DNA from: Isoetes taiwanensis
Taxonomy: Eukaryota; Streptophyta; Lycopodiopsida; Isoetales; Isoetaceae
Reading direction: 5' to 3'
Assembly (NCBI GenBank): GCA_021234155.1
Contig: JAJEKV010000027.1
Location: forward strand, 17,578,891 to 17,642,890
DNA length: 64,000 nucleotides
In this document: positions 46,390 through 59,624 of the stretch, piece after piece
Layout of the letters: the number at the start of each line of letters is the position of its first letter
How positions within the stretch are numbered: position 1 is the stretch's first letter
Notes under the pieces: model-generated
What the model saw: only the letters and a program-made list of their open reading frames with translations
Databases searched by the model: none
Told to the model about the DNA's origin: nothing
Program-made: the position numbers and the translations under genes

Positions 46390-46926
46390 AATTCATACCT
46401 TTTGAGTGTTCCATAACCATGGCTTCCTACCACCAAGACATCAACATGCACTTTTTTTTGCAGCATCACGGATTCCCTCCAAGACATCAACATGCACTTT
46501 TTTTGCAGCATCACAGAACTGCTTTGCATTTTCAAAGGCACTGTGAGTAATGCTCTGCTGCTGTTGTTGCTGCTTCGTCATGCCATTAATCATGTCTAGA
46601 GTGACATAATATCCAACTGCAAAAGGTTCAACATTTAGGTCAGAAACATGAAAGAAAAAACAAAGAATCAAACAGAAACAGAAACAAAATTTGAGGAAAA
46701 AAAAAACGATCAGGCAAACTAGACCCAGGCGCACTTGTATACACTTGACCTACAGATTCGGCATGGACAAGAGCAACTGTTGCATTGCCGGATTTGCAGT
46801 GATGAAGGTTTTCGAGGGCCAAAGGTTTTCGAGGGCCAAAAAAAGCGCTTTGCTGCTATGTTCACTATCATCTATAGCAATCATAACGACAATTTTCTTT
46901 GTATTAGCGCATGCATCAACCTCCAT
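46390..46926 (-). pseudogene. Universal stress protein (UspA family) pseudogene
   Basis: UspA-type proteins bind ATP in a Rossmann-like fold and act in stress responses. Minus strand: start near 46926 with MEVDACANTKKIVVMIAIDD (beta-1 and the conserved Asp), SSKALFLALENL, then in another frame KSGNATVALVHAESVGQVY (46740-46800), and after a probable intron FAVGYYVTLDMINGM (~46600-46625), QFCDAAKKVHVDVL and VVGSHGYGTLKR (ATP-binding loop, 46400-46440). Two short tandem duplications break it: 17 bp (AGGTTTTCGAGGGCCAA, 46806-46839) and ~47 bp (46432-46478 and following). The last strand after GTLKR is lost where it meets the truncated ABCG relic, which is on the other strand. Confidence 0.82.
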
Positions 46927-47407
46927 AGCTGAGCTCAATTTTCCTGTGCCGGTTAGCGGGCTTGCACAGCCGCCCAGCAACCCACATGAGCAAAAACCCA
47001 CGTGAGTGAGGGTTTGCCCCCCTTGGGGCAACCTAAAAACCAATACATTAAAATGCTCTTTTTTTTCTTTTGCCACATGCGACTCGATTTGAGTTGATCA
47101 TCTGGTTCACTTGGCAACTATAAAAAGCTTTGGTTTCCTTCACCGGTTGATTATATTTGGATTCCCTAAACAAAAAAGTTGCTCCTGCGACTAGGATCTT
47201 CATATCTTCTTGCCCATGTGATCTCTTATTAAATCACTAAAATATTTTTCGTCCATGGCAACTGCAACTAAAAAGGCGTAAAGATGTAAAGGTATGTGTT
47301 TATCCTTGCAGGCCACAAATATTAATATTTTGAATGATGCACAAGTTTATGCTATCACACGCTCCGCAACGCCGCTCGACCACATGTGAATTCAAGCTCG
47401 CGCTTTG

Positions 47408-47461
47408 CGACAATACCCTCCGGCCATGGAGGGCAACCCTCTGTGCGCAGCACCTTGTTTA
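47408..47461 (+). repeat. Dispersed hairpin repeat, copy 3
   Basis: CCCTCCGGCCATGGAGGG perfect hairpin core, then GCAGCACCTTGTTT, shared with 40672-40815 and 41619-41712 only in this core. A comparable hairpin word, GGTTTGCCCCCCTTGGGGCA, lies at 47010-47030. Confidence 0.65.
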
Positions 47462-47469
47462 ATTAGTTA

Positions 47470-47760
47470 ATTATCTTTCTTTTTAAAATTCCTTCCCCTC
47501 CCTCCCCATTTTGCTCCCCCTTCGGGTATCCATCCCTCCCCTGCCCCCCTCTCCACCCCCCCTTGTTCCTGTCCTCCCCCATTGCCCCTCCCCGTGCCTA
47601 TCCATCGCCCTTCCCCCTTTCCCTCCCCGTTGCCCCTTCCCTTTGAATGTCCCTTCCTCTTTCCTCCCCCCTCTCCCTCCCTCCTCCCCTTCCCACCCCC
47701 CAAACTTTTTGCTCCATAACCTCCCCCCCCCTCAACTTTTCCATTTTCTCTTCCTCCTCA
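47470..47760. repeat. Polypyrimidine tract, ~280 bp
   Basis: Nearly pure C and T on the plus strand (purine-only runs on the minus strand), with long CCCTCC units. Its proline- and glycine-rich open frames come from composition. Such tracts can adopt triplex DNA. Confidence 0.8.
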
Positions 47761-50700
47761 ATTGTTTTTCCTTTATTCAAGGCAAAACTTACAAAATTTT
47801 AATGTATCCCATTTTACTGCATGAGTCCCAAACATCAGAATGTGACTCACTTTTTAAACAATGGATTTTCAAACTTTGCTTTAAAGATGGGGCTTATTCA
47901 TTTTGCTTCAGAATAATAAGGCTTACTTGGATATTGTAACAATCTGATTTCTGATAATTCTGCAAGCAATGTACCATCAGTCGCATGGAGTTCATTGTAA
48001 GTGTTAAATAATTGTAATTATCTTCGTCACTGTAATAGTTACTTGTCCACAAGAAGTAAGCGTGCAGAAGAATTACTCAGAAATTGCTTATGAAGGTGCA
48101 TTAAATAAAGCATGGATTGAAGAGAGTCTCAGAAGATAACAATAAGGTTAAGGAGAGATTGAAAATGATTCTATTGGAGGCTAGAGAGAGGAAAATGAAT
48201 CCGAAGGCTATAAATGTCCTTGCTTCGGGAGGAGGAGGCTCTAAAAGAAGGATCGCTACTATAATAATACTCGTGGATCCAATTATATCTTAGAGGAAGA
48301 AGAGAAAACCTTGTAATATTGCTTAAGGATGATGTGATAGAAATGTTGAAGCTTTTAGGGACCAATCACTTAAGGAAAACTGTAATCGATCAAGTGCCAA
48401 GCGGATTAGGAAAGAACCAAAGTCTCGAGAGCATGTAAGAGTTGTCTCATAATGTTGATCTCAGTAGGCATATTTACCTTGCCCTTTTCCAGTATATGCA
48501 GGATGCGATGAAGCAACAAGATATTACTAAAACCATCCTCCGAGAATGAAAAAAATAATTGTTGGATGGACCTCAATAAGATGTTTCAATTATTAGTTTG
48601 TTTCTATGAAATGAAATTGGAAGAATGTGTAGGGAAATTTTTGAACTACTCAAGGAAAATTTCCTGTATTTCATAAATAAACCTGCTAATTGCTAATTCC
48701 TTCCTGTAGCTTCGAATCCAACAAGCTAATTTCCTGCAAATTAAAACCTTGCCTACAAAATACAAAACCAACAAGCAATTCTGGAATTAAAAAATTGATT
48801 CACAGTTCAAAATACAAGTTAAATGTAACATTAATAAGGCATTGAAGAAATTACAGAAACATTTCTTTCTCCTTAAGAGAAACATTAAGCAAAGCATTTT
48901 TATAAGAAAGAAAATTTTGACATTTAGCCTTGTCGCTTTTGCCTAGAACAGGAATCCGGTTGCATATACGATGGTCCCCAATTTTGGCACTTGTTTTGTT
49001 TAGCCTCAAACCATTGATCTCTTCGCAATTCTTGCAATGGCATTGCTCTGTTTCTAACAGATTGAAGTAACCGTTGGCATCCCCGGGATTTTGTGTGCAT
49101 GTCTTTTTTTGAGCTTCGTCTCAAAGGTTTCATACTTCGAAAACTACCCCAAGAACAGCATTGAAGACCCTCCAGACTAACCCAGACATCTTGGCAAGAT
49201 TGAGCAACCTAATTATAGATTTCTAGAAAATGTTGTTTTTCGTGCTGTGATCTAACTTTTCTCATGACCTTATTTTTGGTCCTTGACTTACCTCCGTTGT
49301 CCATATCTTTAAGGGGTTCAAAGTGTTCCGTGCCCAATCCTCGCTATTCCGCCCTTCCGGAGTTGTAATCTTTTTTCTATAATTTTCAGTTTTTCCAGAG
49401 TATCACATATAATACCATCCTCTAAGACATCCATGTAGATAGATGTCGCCCTCTGTTAATCTTTTATAAGCTCGAAGGTGATATACAGAGATTTCATCTT
49501 GTCCCAAACTTGATCCTTCCTGTCCTCCATCCAGAAGATATATGTCCACTCTTCGTGTTAATCCTGTGGTTGTACATCATCTTTAAATCTAGTTCATTGC
49601 ATGGTTAAACCCTAATCACACTATATGCAAGTTGATAGAGTAATATTCTATGTAGATATAAGTAGAATGCATCATTCATTATCCTCCTGATACTTATAGA
49701 TAATGATTTTGGAGGATTTTAACATATAATTTTGTCCAAAAATGCGTAGATACAAAAATTCTGGGCCAACTTTGAAGTTGATATAACTCAAGACACCCAA
49801 AAAGATGTGCATTGTACTTCAAGAGAAGAAACAACCTCATATTGACAAGAATTAAGCCAAACCTTGTAATAATAAGAGAGAAATAATCTAAACTGTAGAA
49901 GCAAGATTTTTAAACAAATGGGTTTGTATACAAAAGGTTAGGTAGTGTGTGGTATGTGCCTATGGATGTGATGATAAACTGTGTTTCTAAAAACATACAC
50001 AAATCAATGTGTGTCCATCGGATATAAGTGTGGTAAGCACCTCCAATTTTGTCAGGCTATAGATCCGCTTTATGGTAGGAAACTCAAGAATGCAGCCTCG
50101 GGACCGTAAAAACTATGTAAAATTCTCTAAAATTTGGCCAATATTTACAACATATAGGTGAGTTCATTGGTCACGTGATTCTCCAAGATCATTAAGAATC
50201 ATGTAAAGATTGATATGAAGAAGTGATAGTATTGTGAAATGTAAACTTCATTCTCATATGTAGTTGGTTTAAGTAGTAAAGGTCAACTCGGATCAATTTC
50301 GGCCCATGACTCGTGAATGGTCCCCGACAACTCTAGAAAAGAATTATGTTAATTGAATGTTAATAATTTAGTTTATGGAAGCACCATCATAAATTGATTA
50401 AGCAAGATAGAGATGCTGAATTTGTTACCTAATTTCCAGTTTCCACCCTAATTTGCCTAATTCGAATTGGTAGGGTGGAGTAGTCAACCCGCAGTAGCAT
50501 GGAGGACCCGGGAGATGGGAGATCTAGCTCAACCCTGCTAGTAGGTAATTCTGAAGGCTTGAGATTCTAGGTAGAGATAAACCCTTGGTTGTTTAGATGA
50601 TGACTAATCTCATTGATGTTCTATTTGGAAGTTATTAGTGGATTTATGAATTAAGTATTTGACAAAAGAAGCAAGAGAAATACCACCACACATTCTTGCA

Positions 50701-52047
50701 AGAAATATATGTCGGAATGCCATGATTTGTTCCATCTGCATAGTCCCAACACTCTCTGTATCCATCTACCCCAAGAAAATGAGACCCCAAGTATATCTAA
50801 ACATGTTACTTATCTTCTTCTTGGAGGCATTATAAAAGGAAGAATAAAGAATATAAAAAACGAAAAGAAATTGCCTTCATTATAGATATGTTTGCAATCA
50901 ACCTCTAAGTTGTCAACATTCACAATACAGATATGCGCTCTAGAGCATAAAAAATAGAGAACATGTATGCTTAGACCGCTTTGTCACTTTCAGATGCCAT
51001 TCAAACGTTTGGGCAGACTGGGAGAATGTAATTAAATTATAAAAACAGCCGCCATAAAAACTTTTGCAGATCAACTTGCCGAGTAAGAGCAAGGATTGTC
51101 TACTCCATCCAAATGGGATCCCTTTTCATTGCCTTTCAACATTTGCACCTTCTCAATATACACGGTTCTGGATCTGGATGAGACTAGCAAATTTGGGAGG
51201 CAACCATATTAAAGGAAAGTTTTCTCTTTGTCTTCTCTACAATTCTCTGAATCATAATAGAACCAAACAAAAGCGGATTCACCCTTAATGCAAGAGAAAG
51301 TCTTACATGTGAACCTTCTTGCTGAGAGCTCAGTAAATGCCCGTGATTATGAAGTATTGAGTAATGTTCTTTTTAACAATGGTTAAAATTGTAATCCGAT
51401 GCTTCATCTCTTGCAATTGCACTTTCACAACTTTCGGTGCAAACTATTATTATTGTCATCCTCCATATATTACTTTACATACAAAATTTAGATGTCAATA
51501 TGTTTAAAGCTTTCATTTATATGTATGTGCCTTAGTGTTGACTGTTGAAAACCACTTTGGGCATCATAAAAGGTGTTTTTCAACAAAGAATAATTCCAAC
51601 ACTCACGAGAAAATTATTTCATACTCTCCTTCCTAGCTGCATGCATAGTTCAAAAGCATAAAGATAGATCACGGGAGATCGCGAAACATCTTAAGCATCT
51701 AAGCATCTAAAAGAATCTATCAATTTTAAGATCACGTTGATGCATACATAAAGTTTTAAATAATAAAATCCATAAAAAGAATATGATTTAAGTCATAAAC
51801 CTTTAATATGACAAAGAGTTCAACTAAAAACATGACATGAAGATGTAGTGGCTGTTGATTATAGAGTGACTATAACTAAGAGGCTGGCTGCTGCTACTGA
51901 TTTCATTCCTTACTTCCATTGTTTCTAACCAGCGGTGATCCACAAAAATACCCAACAAACTCTACGTAGTATTGTAACTATACACACTCGCGGTGCATTT
52001 CGAGAAATGCTTGGCCTTCTTCAAGCGTTTCTCGACCTTTCCTTTCC
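47761..52047. other. Long stretch without recognisable genes
   Basis: AT-rich. Coding-like runs are few and unrecognised: LEARERKMNPKAINVLASGG near 48160-48230 and VDLSRHIYLALFQYMQDAMK near 48455-48515 (plus). The first could come from a Gag-like protein, but this is a guess. The frame at 51064-51288 is not supported. Confidence 0.4.
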
Positions 52048-52205
52048 TTAGATGGTAATCGGCAGCAGGGGACAAATTTGGCACAAAGGGGATCGATTTA
52101 GGCAGCAAGGAATCAATTTCCGCAACAAAGGGGATGGATTTAAGCGTGAGAATCGATTTGCGGCGGCGAGGAAGGATTGATTTAGGAGCAGTTCAATAGA
52201 TACGG
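52048..52205. repeat. Imperfect ~35-bp minisatellite
   Basis: Units with GGGGAT(C/G)GATTTA and GGCAGCAAGGAATC-like words recur four times. Confidence 0.5.
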
Positions 52206-53999
52206 CTGATTTTGCGGAATATGGGGACAACGAAAAATTTACTTGGGGATGTGAAACTTAGCACGGCCTTTTTAACCAAAACCCCGCATTATCAAACTTT
52301 AGATCTTTGGGCGATAGCCCATCTTATCTTTACTACTAATGGTGCCTGCGTTCTTTGGGCATAATTTGAAATATATATGGATCTATTCGTCTGTTGCGGT
52401 TTCATCGAATCTGTAGTCGAAAATCGTTAATTGTGTGTATAAAGCATGTAAGAAACTTTGTAATGCCTCTTGCCAATTAAATAGAAACATTGCAAAAGGT
52501 GAAAATAGATTTTCTATGTGTCCCAGAAACTGGGCCTCGTGTATCTCTAGAAATAAAAGCTTTGTTTTGAGCCATTGGAAGCAAAAGTATATTTTGCAAA
52601 ATAATGGGATCTTTACTCGTGTTATAATAAAAGGAAAGCCAAAGAACTTATATAACGCAGATACAAAAGCACTTCTTGGAGGTTTAGCCTCAACGATGCG
52701 TACGTTGGTTTAACGTTGAAGACGGATGTGATGATCTTGCGCACATGTTGCCCGCAGGCGGAATTTATGTCTAGCGGTTGGCGCTATATGATGCTTACTT
52801 TATGGAGCTAGAGAAACCATTATATCTCAATTTAAGCTCCACGTGCGGGCATTCTTGGCTATTCCTCTGAGACGCCTTGCTGATCCATCTTCTACTGGCG
52901 GAATGCTTTCGGATTGGATGTGTAAAATGAAACTGAGTCGGCCACGAGCAAGTAGCATTGATTTATAATGGTTTAATCCCTATTTGCACTTACGGCATCC
53001 GCAAAAGTGAACAGTTGCATCTCACGATTTTGCTCTTAGCGGTTGCTATTGGTACATTCAGTTTGGATCTTGCAATTGCACAGTGGAAAGTTTAATAAGG
53101 GAAATGAGACGCAGGTTTACAACCCATGCGATAAAAAATCTCACCTTTGTGCGTAAAGTGGAGGGAAGTTAATTTGCTAAAATTTTGTTAGTTCAAAGTA
53201 ATATTAGGGCTTTGACTTTTGAAGGAAGAAAGCCAAAAAGTTTATTAATCGAGAGAAAAAGTATAAAAATTTACATATATATCTTGTAGCACAAAAAGAT
53301 GCCACAGAATTTGCGGCTTTTGAGGCACAATGTACTTACTCGAATAGGAGACTAACGATAAGAATCAATTGAAGATCTTTTGAATCCGGATGCATTCCAT
53401 AGGGTTGGGTTTAGGGAGGAACACTAGTAAAGAATTTTGTCCAATATCTTTAAGACCTTAATAACTTACTATATGCGGATGAATAAATGCCGCGAAAGAT
53501 GTGGTGTCTGCAGCGCTCCATATCGACCATAAGGGCCAAAGCGGAACCAAGATAAAATGCCCTTTGTTTAAATTTGGAAGCCATGCGTTTGGGATAGGGC
53601 GTAAAGAGGATGCATCAGTGGTCCAATGTCTTTACATTAAATGACGCTATAGCCGGGACCCGCGCTGGTTGAACCTCGGGGACAATCAAAGAGACAATGC
53701 TCAAAAGAGTCTCAAGCGTCCAGAAACCGGAAGCGAGGAGCTATCTTCGCGGATATGCAAAAGGATCGCCGTGATGTCAAAATGCCATGAGGCACGTGGA
53801 TAGCCCACCAGTCTGAGACTCTAGGGTGCGACAACCTATCAAAGTATGCGACAAAGTAGGTTTGTGGAACACCTTAGGTGCACCCATGTCAGCAGAAGTT
53901 TGTATGGTGCGCTAAAGAAGCGATATATTGATCGACAAAGTGCTTGCCTTTTGTGAATATTTTCATGGTCCATGGCGCGCTTTCAGCAACGCAACTTTT
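52206..53999. other. No recognisable gene
   Basis: Many stops and CpG-containing words; the part after ~53400 may be the decayed downstream end of the LINE at 54-57.7 kb, but no motif can be named. Confidence 0.35.
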
Positions 54000-56900
54000 T
54001 CTAAGGCAAATTTTTGATCTTCTCCATAGAGATACATTCTAATAAGGCGAGGAACTTTGCACGGAAATCGAACCAAGGCGGTAAGTGACTAGCCTCCTTA
54101 CCATCTTGAATAGAGACAACACCTGCGGAACCCATCGTCTGCGTGTAAAGAAGTGGGCCGGGGAACATGATAGGTCTTGAGAGGTCACGGAAGTGGTGCT
54201 TACACCACCATGGAGTCTCGATAGGGTGTGGATAAGGGGCATGGCGAGGGAAAAGATGTCGACCGCCTCCCATCGCCAACAAGCCCGCAAAAATGGAAGA
54301 TACTTGGAAAAATTTCGCGAGTCGAAATAAAGCCCAAAGTAAGATGGTTTGACAACCTTCTTGCCTAAAAGAATCTGATGACCCGAAGCTTATTACAAGA
54401 AGAGGCGTGAACCCGGAGAGTCATCCTCACCCATTCGAGAGTCTCCAAATGAACTTTGGAAAATAAACTTTGCTCTGCGCGATAAGAAGTCCATTATGCA
54501 CAGACCACACCTTACATTTTGGAAGGTTGCAGCGGGCTAATCCACCTTAACCACAGACACCTTCCACCGATTACCCATTAAAATAAAGTTGAACTATTGC
54601 AATGAGCTCCGCACTTTGATCTGTGGGGCTATGATGAGATGCCGCCATGACGTTGAATTTTCACTAAGGTGACTTGGCGAGAACAAGTGCTTCTCAAACC
54701 CTAATGATCCTCATTAACGCAGCTCCATAGTAACATGGATGCCAGCCCGGATCCCCAGCGACCCGATTGCATCCGCTTAAAGTAATTTCCATGGTGTCGT
54801 GAACACATGCGGTAGGATTATCCAATGTCTAAAGGCAATACCTGCCCACCCCGCAGAACAAGCCCGATTGAAAAAGTATCTAAAAGAGCATTTGGCGCAG
54901 CAAGATTCTCATCATTACCGCGACTAGGAAGAGAGCGTGTGATGCGCATATTGATTAGCAAACACTCTTGTGTGCCATCCTCCATTACAAGACCATGGGA
55001 GAATTACATTGGTTTGTGGTGAATAAAACATGTCAGCCTGCGGCAATTGCAGCAGTAGTCTTTAAAATCCGCAGCGAATCTGGCGGCCAGAGTGAAAAGG
55101 CGGCCGGCTCTACCAGCGGAACGAAGGCAGTGCAATTATGCGGCTTATAATATCGATGTGAATTGTTCCCCTAAATCCAGTCTTAGCATACATGGTAGCA
55201 TGAATTCCTTGTCATAAGCCTTTGCAAAATCAAGCTTAAGGTATACAATGGAAGGTTTTACTTACGTTACCCGATAAATTCCCTCATTAAATAGCAGCAG
55301 CATTGTTCCGAAAATTACCCGTTTTGGAAAAACGTGGGTTGTTGAGATTGGATTTCTGCCAAGATGTCCTTTACTCTGCAAAAGCCTTGGTGAAGATCGC
55401 ACATATATGGATGACAATAAGGTGATGGGCCACCAATCTAAAATAGTCGAGGATCCTTGACCTTAGGGATGAGTAGAGATGCTGTGTTTAAAATTCCTAT
55501 CCAATGACTGACGCTTTGAAAGTCAAAGGCATATACCTATGTCAGCTCCATTTCCCGTACTCACGGAAGAACTCAATTGGCAAACCATCCAAACACAGGC
55601 GGTTGCCTCTTTTGGATTCAAAGGCTGGCAGAACCTAAATCATCGGTTGTCATAAATTTGCCTCGTATTCCTTTTCTCATATGGAGATGAGTAGAAATCG
55701 ACAAAATAAGCATCGCATTTACGATTGAAGGAAGATGTTTCTTAGCAAAAACATCGGGAAATTATGTAGATGTTGCTTGAATTGATCGGCTCGGTAGCGC
55801 GGGCCATTTAAAGGCAAAAGCAAGCGAGGACATGATTGATGTCATGCGGCCTTCCTTGGTACCCGAAAAATACATTACAAGAAAGGGTCTCCATCAACGA
55901 AACCCACTTCGCGGACCTGCCGTCTTTGCTTCTTTGAATTTGCTCCTTTGCTCCTCCTCAATGTTTGGATGCATTGCCAAAATATACAGCGATCATGAAC
56001 ACACGAAAGGCGTCCATGTCGCCGAGAATAGGCGAGTCCTAATACAAGGTGTCGATAAAGCCGCGACACCGCTGCTTTGCGCGGACTCTCGACCCCACTC
56101 TTTGGCAAAACCCTTGGTACTTGCGCGGGGTGCATCCACTATATACCGATCATACCTAGAAAGCGTCGGTTGAAGGTTGTCCAAGTATTCTTGCAACTAG
56201 CGAAATTGACATCAACTAAGAACTTCACATTAAGCGAAAACCGTCCTTCGGACCGCCCGTTCGCTGCGGGGGTTAGATGCAGAATAGATGCGGATGGTGA
56301 GTGCAGGCGAGTTATCTAAAGGCCAGGCAGAAAGAGACACGGAAGTCATGGCTACGTATGCACGCATTCAATAAACCATCAAGCGAGAGGACTAAGCCCA
56401 CCCACCAACTTGATAGCCATTGCACCAAGTGAAGGCACCTTCACCATCAATCTCAGGTTGCAGTCATGGAGTAGATGTCTAGACCCTTCTGGCGGCGTTC
56501 CGGCTCCGGAGACACCTGTAGAAGTCCTTTGTCGATCCCGGACTCCATTTCCACCATATTAAGATCCCCAACAAAGAAGCCATGAAATGTAGCGGCCAAA
56601 GGCTGATATCTTCCCTCGCAAAGGAGGCCCACAATATGAAGCCCTCGGTGAAGTGCGTGAAGTAAACATTAATTAAGACCATATTGCCCTTGTTCTGCCC
56701 ATACAATTGGGCCCATGACCAAAGCAATCAGCTGAGTAAAGATGGTAGCGAGGAAGGAAGCCATGCCTATCCACGACCCTGCCTTTGTCCCGAGGTACAA
56801 CAACGATAAGGACATTAAACACCGCGACCAATCATATGCGCAGAGCACGATCACGTCTCCCTTCGGCCTTGTATGCTCTTGAAGACATACAAGCTGAGCA

Positions 56901-57660
56901 TCAATCGATACATTTCAGCTTGGCGGGGGAGGAGGCTATCCACTGAACATTCCATGAAGTTAACTTGCATTGATCTTGTGATGGGGGCTGGTCGGATGAG
57001 ACCAGCGGTGTCTCAAAGGAATTTGAGAGGATGTTTCCCCGGGCACGTAAGCATTAACCTCATCAACCAAATCAGCCCGCTGAAGAGTGGATCAAAGCGA
57101 CCACCAGTGGGATGCAATGGGAGAAGCGGTGCTACTGAGCGAGGAGGCGAGAACAGGATCACCGAGAGGAATTAGATCCATAGCTGGCACCGTGGTTGGC
57201 TGAAGAGCGGTGGATGTTTAGGTGGTGGGTGGATATACCGGCGATCAATGTATATCTGTCACGAGCCTCTTCAATTTGCTGCGATTTGGATTTGACTGAT
57301 CTCAACATTTGGTGATCGAGTGAAGGTGGAAATTTACCCATTTGGAAGAGAAGCGAGGCGATCCGCAGGCACATGGGCGTATGAGATATCCATTGAGGTG
57401 GGAGCTGATCTAGGAGCATGGAGTCTTGGGAGGAAGATGGAGGACCCACTTGTTGAGTAGCGATTACTGCGATCTGCGAAGCGGCGTCGAAGTATAAGAG
57501 CGAAAACGGACCATTTAACAGAGGCCGGCTTAAGCGGAAGAACATGGGCGCTTTGGACAACAATTGTTTGAAGGGCAAATCCACGATGAATGGGTGCTTG
57601 CCAAACCTTAGTGATCGTTTGGTGATGAGTGTTGCAAATGGAGTCAATCTCATTAGCAAT
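54000..57660 (-). mobile_element. L1-type LINE relic, heavily decayed
   Basis: Minus-strand runs in ORF2 order: TKAGSWIGMASFLATIF (~56740-56790), GNMVLINVYFTHFTEG (~56630-56680), GDLNMVEMESG in another frame (~56540-56575), FTWCNGYQVGG (~56400-56440), then LCLDGLPIEFFREYGKWS (~55555-55600), the RT start. This is endonuclease then RT, as in the relic at 17.4-18.7 kb, and the GDxNMVE and GLPIEFF wording suggests the same family. The 5' part includes an open frame at 57159-57659 with no known domain. The catalytic RT box is not readable. Frameshifts occur every 50-100 bp. Confidence 0.6.
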
Positions 57661-59624
57661 GGCCGAAATGAACTTGGAATCCTGTAACTATGGAGAAAAT
57701 CTTGATAACCAACCCGGAAGGGGCGCGTCTTTAGCGATAGAGCAAAGTGCTTCGAGGATCAACACCTAAGTTCTATGAGTTGAAGCGGTAGCTCGGGCTT
57801 TGACTTTGATAAAGTAATTGCTCCCTACGTGACCATATCCACTATAGTTTGTTGTTTTATTTCCATGGCGTCTGCACAATAGAATTTCATAACTATCCTT
57901 ATTCTTTGGATTGAAAGCATTCCTCTACACAATGCAACTATATCTCTGCGGAATTAAGCGTGCATTACAATTTCTAAATGTAAATAAACATAACTGATCG
58001 TGTCAATTTAGCACAATATATATAATGTGCAATTGGTATAAGAGGCTAGAATATGCTACCACAATTGCCACCCTTTTTGTAAAGGGAATGAAAGCGAGGA
58101 GATGCAAAACTTATAAAGCGGATATTAAAGAATCATACATATTAGATGTGGCATTTACTCCGGTTGATTAGGTTGCTTAGGCAATGATTAAATCTCTAGA
58201 AGTCTTGAGAATAAAAAGGTGTTGGGGTTATCAAATGACATGCATCTTAAGGAAGGCCAAGTAACTACAATGCGGCCAAGAATTTATAGGTGATTGGGCA
58301 TATAGTAGAATCCACAGAGATGTTGGTGGAAATAAATTGAGGCATAGGCTGTGTATGCATACTCTGCTAACTCGGTGTAGTTCTCAAATCAAGAAGTTGC
58401 AACAAGCAAGCCATGCACATGAGTCTAATGGCAAAAGAATAGAGTAGAATATTACTCCACATGTAAGTGCAAGATGCAGCAGACTACACATTCTTGTCAT
58501 GGTACCTTAGAACATTTCTAGCTTTTCGTTTAGCGTACGACAGTTCTCCAAACTTAGAACAATTTGTTGGGGTTTTCTCCGCGCTAACAAAGGTGCAACA
58601 AATTATGATGGGGAAAAGAACACGGAAATAAGAATGGTAGCGAGATATGTAGCCAAATGAATTTCAAAGTTCCGCGATCTTTGCTTTCTATTTACCACAA
58701 TGATCACAAGGGCTTTATGGCGCATTGCCATGGCGGTTGTTAGCGCCAGCAGACTTTGAATATGGCGGAAGCAACTCAATCCTTGGGATTCTTCTAGATA
58801 ATTTAAACGATGCAGTGCGGTTCAACCGAATGTTATGAGCTCGGTCAGCGGTCACCCATGTTAGAGAGCTCTCGGTTCTCTTAGTAATAGCCACTTTCTT
58901 TAGTTGAATATAATACTTGAGTTCACGACAAAGCTCAAAGGAAATCGAGAGAGAAAAATATTCATAATTGTGGTCTTCTTTGGAAACCTACAGAATTTGA
59001 AGCTCTTGAAGTGGCGACAAATTTGTTAACCACTGCAGCCGAGAATTGGTCCTTAGCCATCAAATCCTATCTTAGCTTCTTCCATAGAGGCCAGGGTCAT
59101 GCGAGAGCTCAAAGGATTCGGGAACGTTCTAGAACGTGATGAGGGGGATAGGTCGCCCCAGAAATTTTATGTATAAGTCATCGTCACGAGGATTCAAGCT
59201 GGCGGTTCGATTAGGCCAGAAGGTGTTGTAGAAGAATTACAGTCGTCGAAGATCATAGGAAGCAAACCTAAACATTAAATGTTATTTATTCCTTATGTTT
59301 ATGTGTAGATGAAGGCTGATGAAATCTTCAATGCGATCTAACCCATCTACTCATTTTGTTGGAAGGTAAAAACGTTATTGCGGTCCACCTATTCCATAGC
59401 AGTATTAAGCCAGCTGGCGAGGCTGACACCGAACCCTAATGCGTCAAACCCCTTCTTTTTTTTTTTTCTTTTTTTTAAGAGCTAAAAGGCTTTAGACGTG
59501 GCATCATGCCATTGGGTAGATCAATGGGCCGTTCAAATTAGAATGGTCATTACTTGCACTAAAAGCGTTATAATATAAGATAAGACGTTAGATCGCGGCG
59601 CATCTATCGAACTATGTTTCTAGT
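57661..59624. other. No recognisable gene
   Basis: No open frame of note. A T-rich run lies at about 59454-59477. Confidence 0.4.

Noticed and set aside
47467-47939. Glycine-rich or proline-rich proteins on either strand
   Set aside because: Purely compositional, from the polypyrimidine tract.
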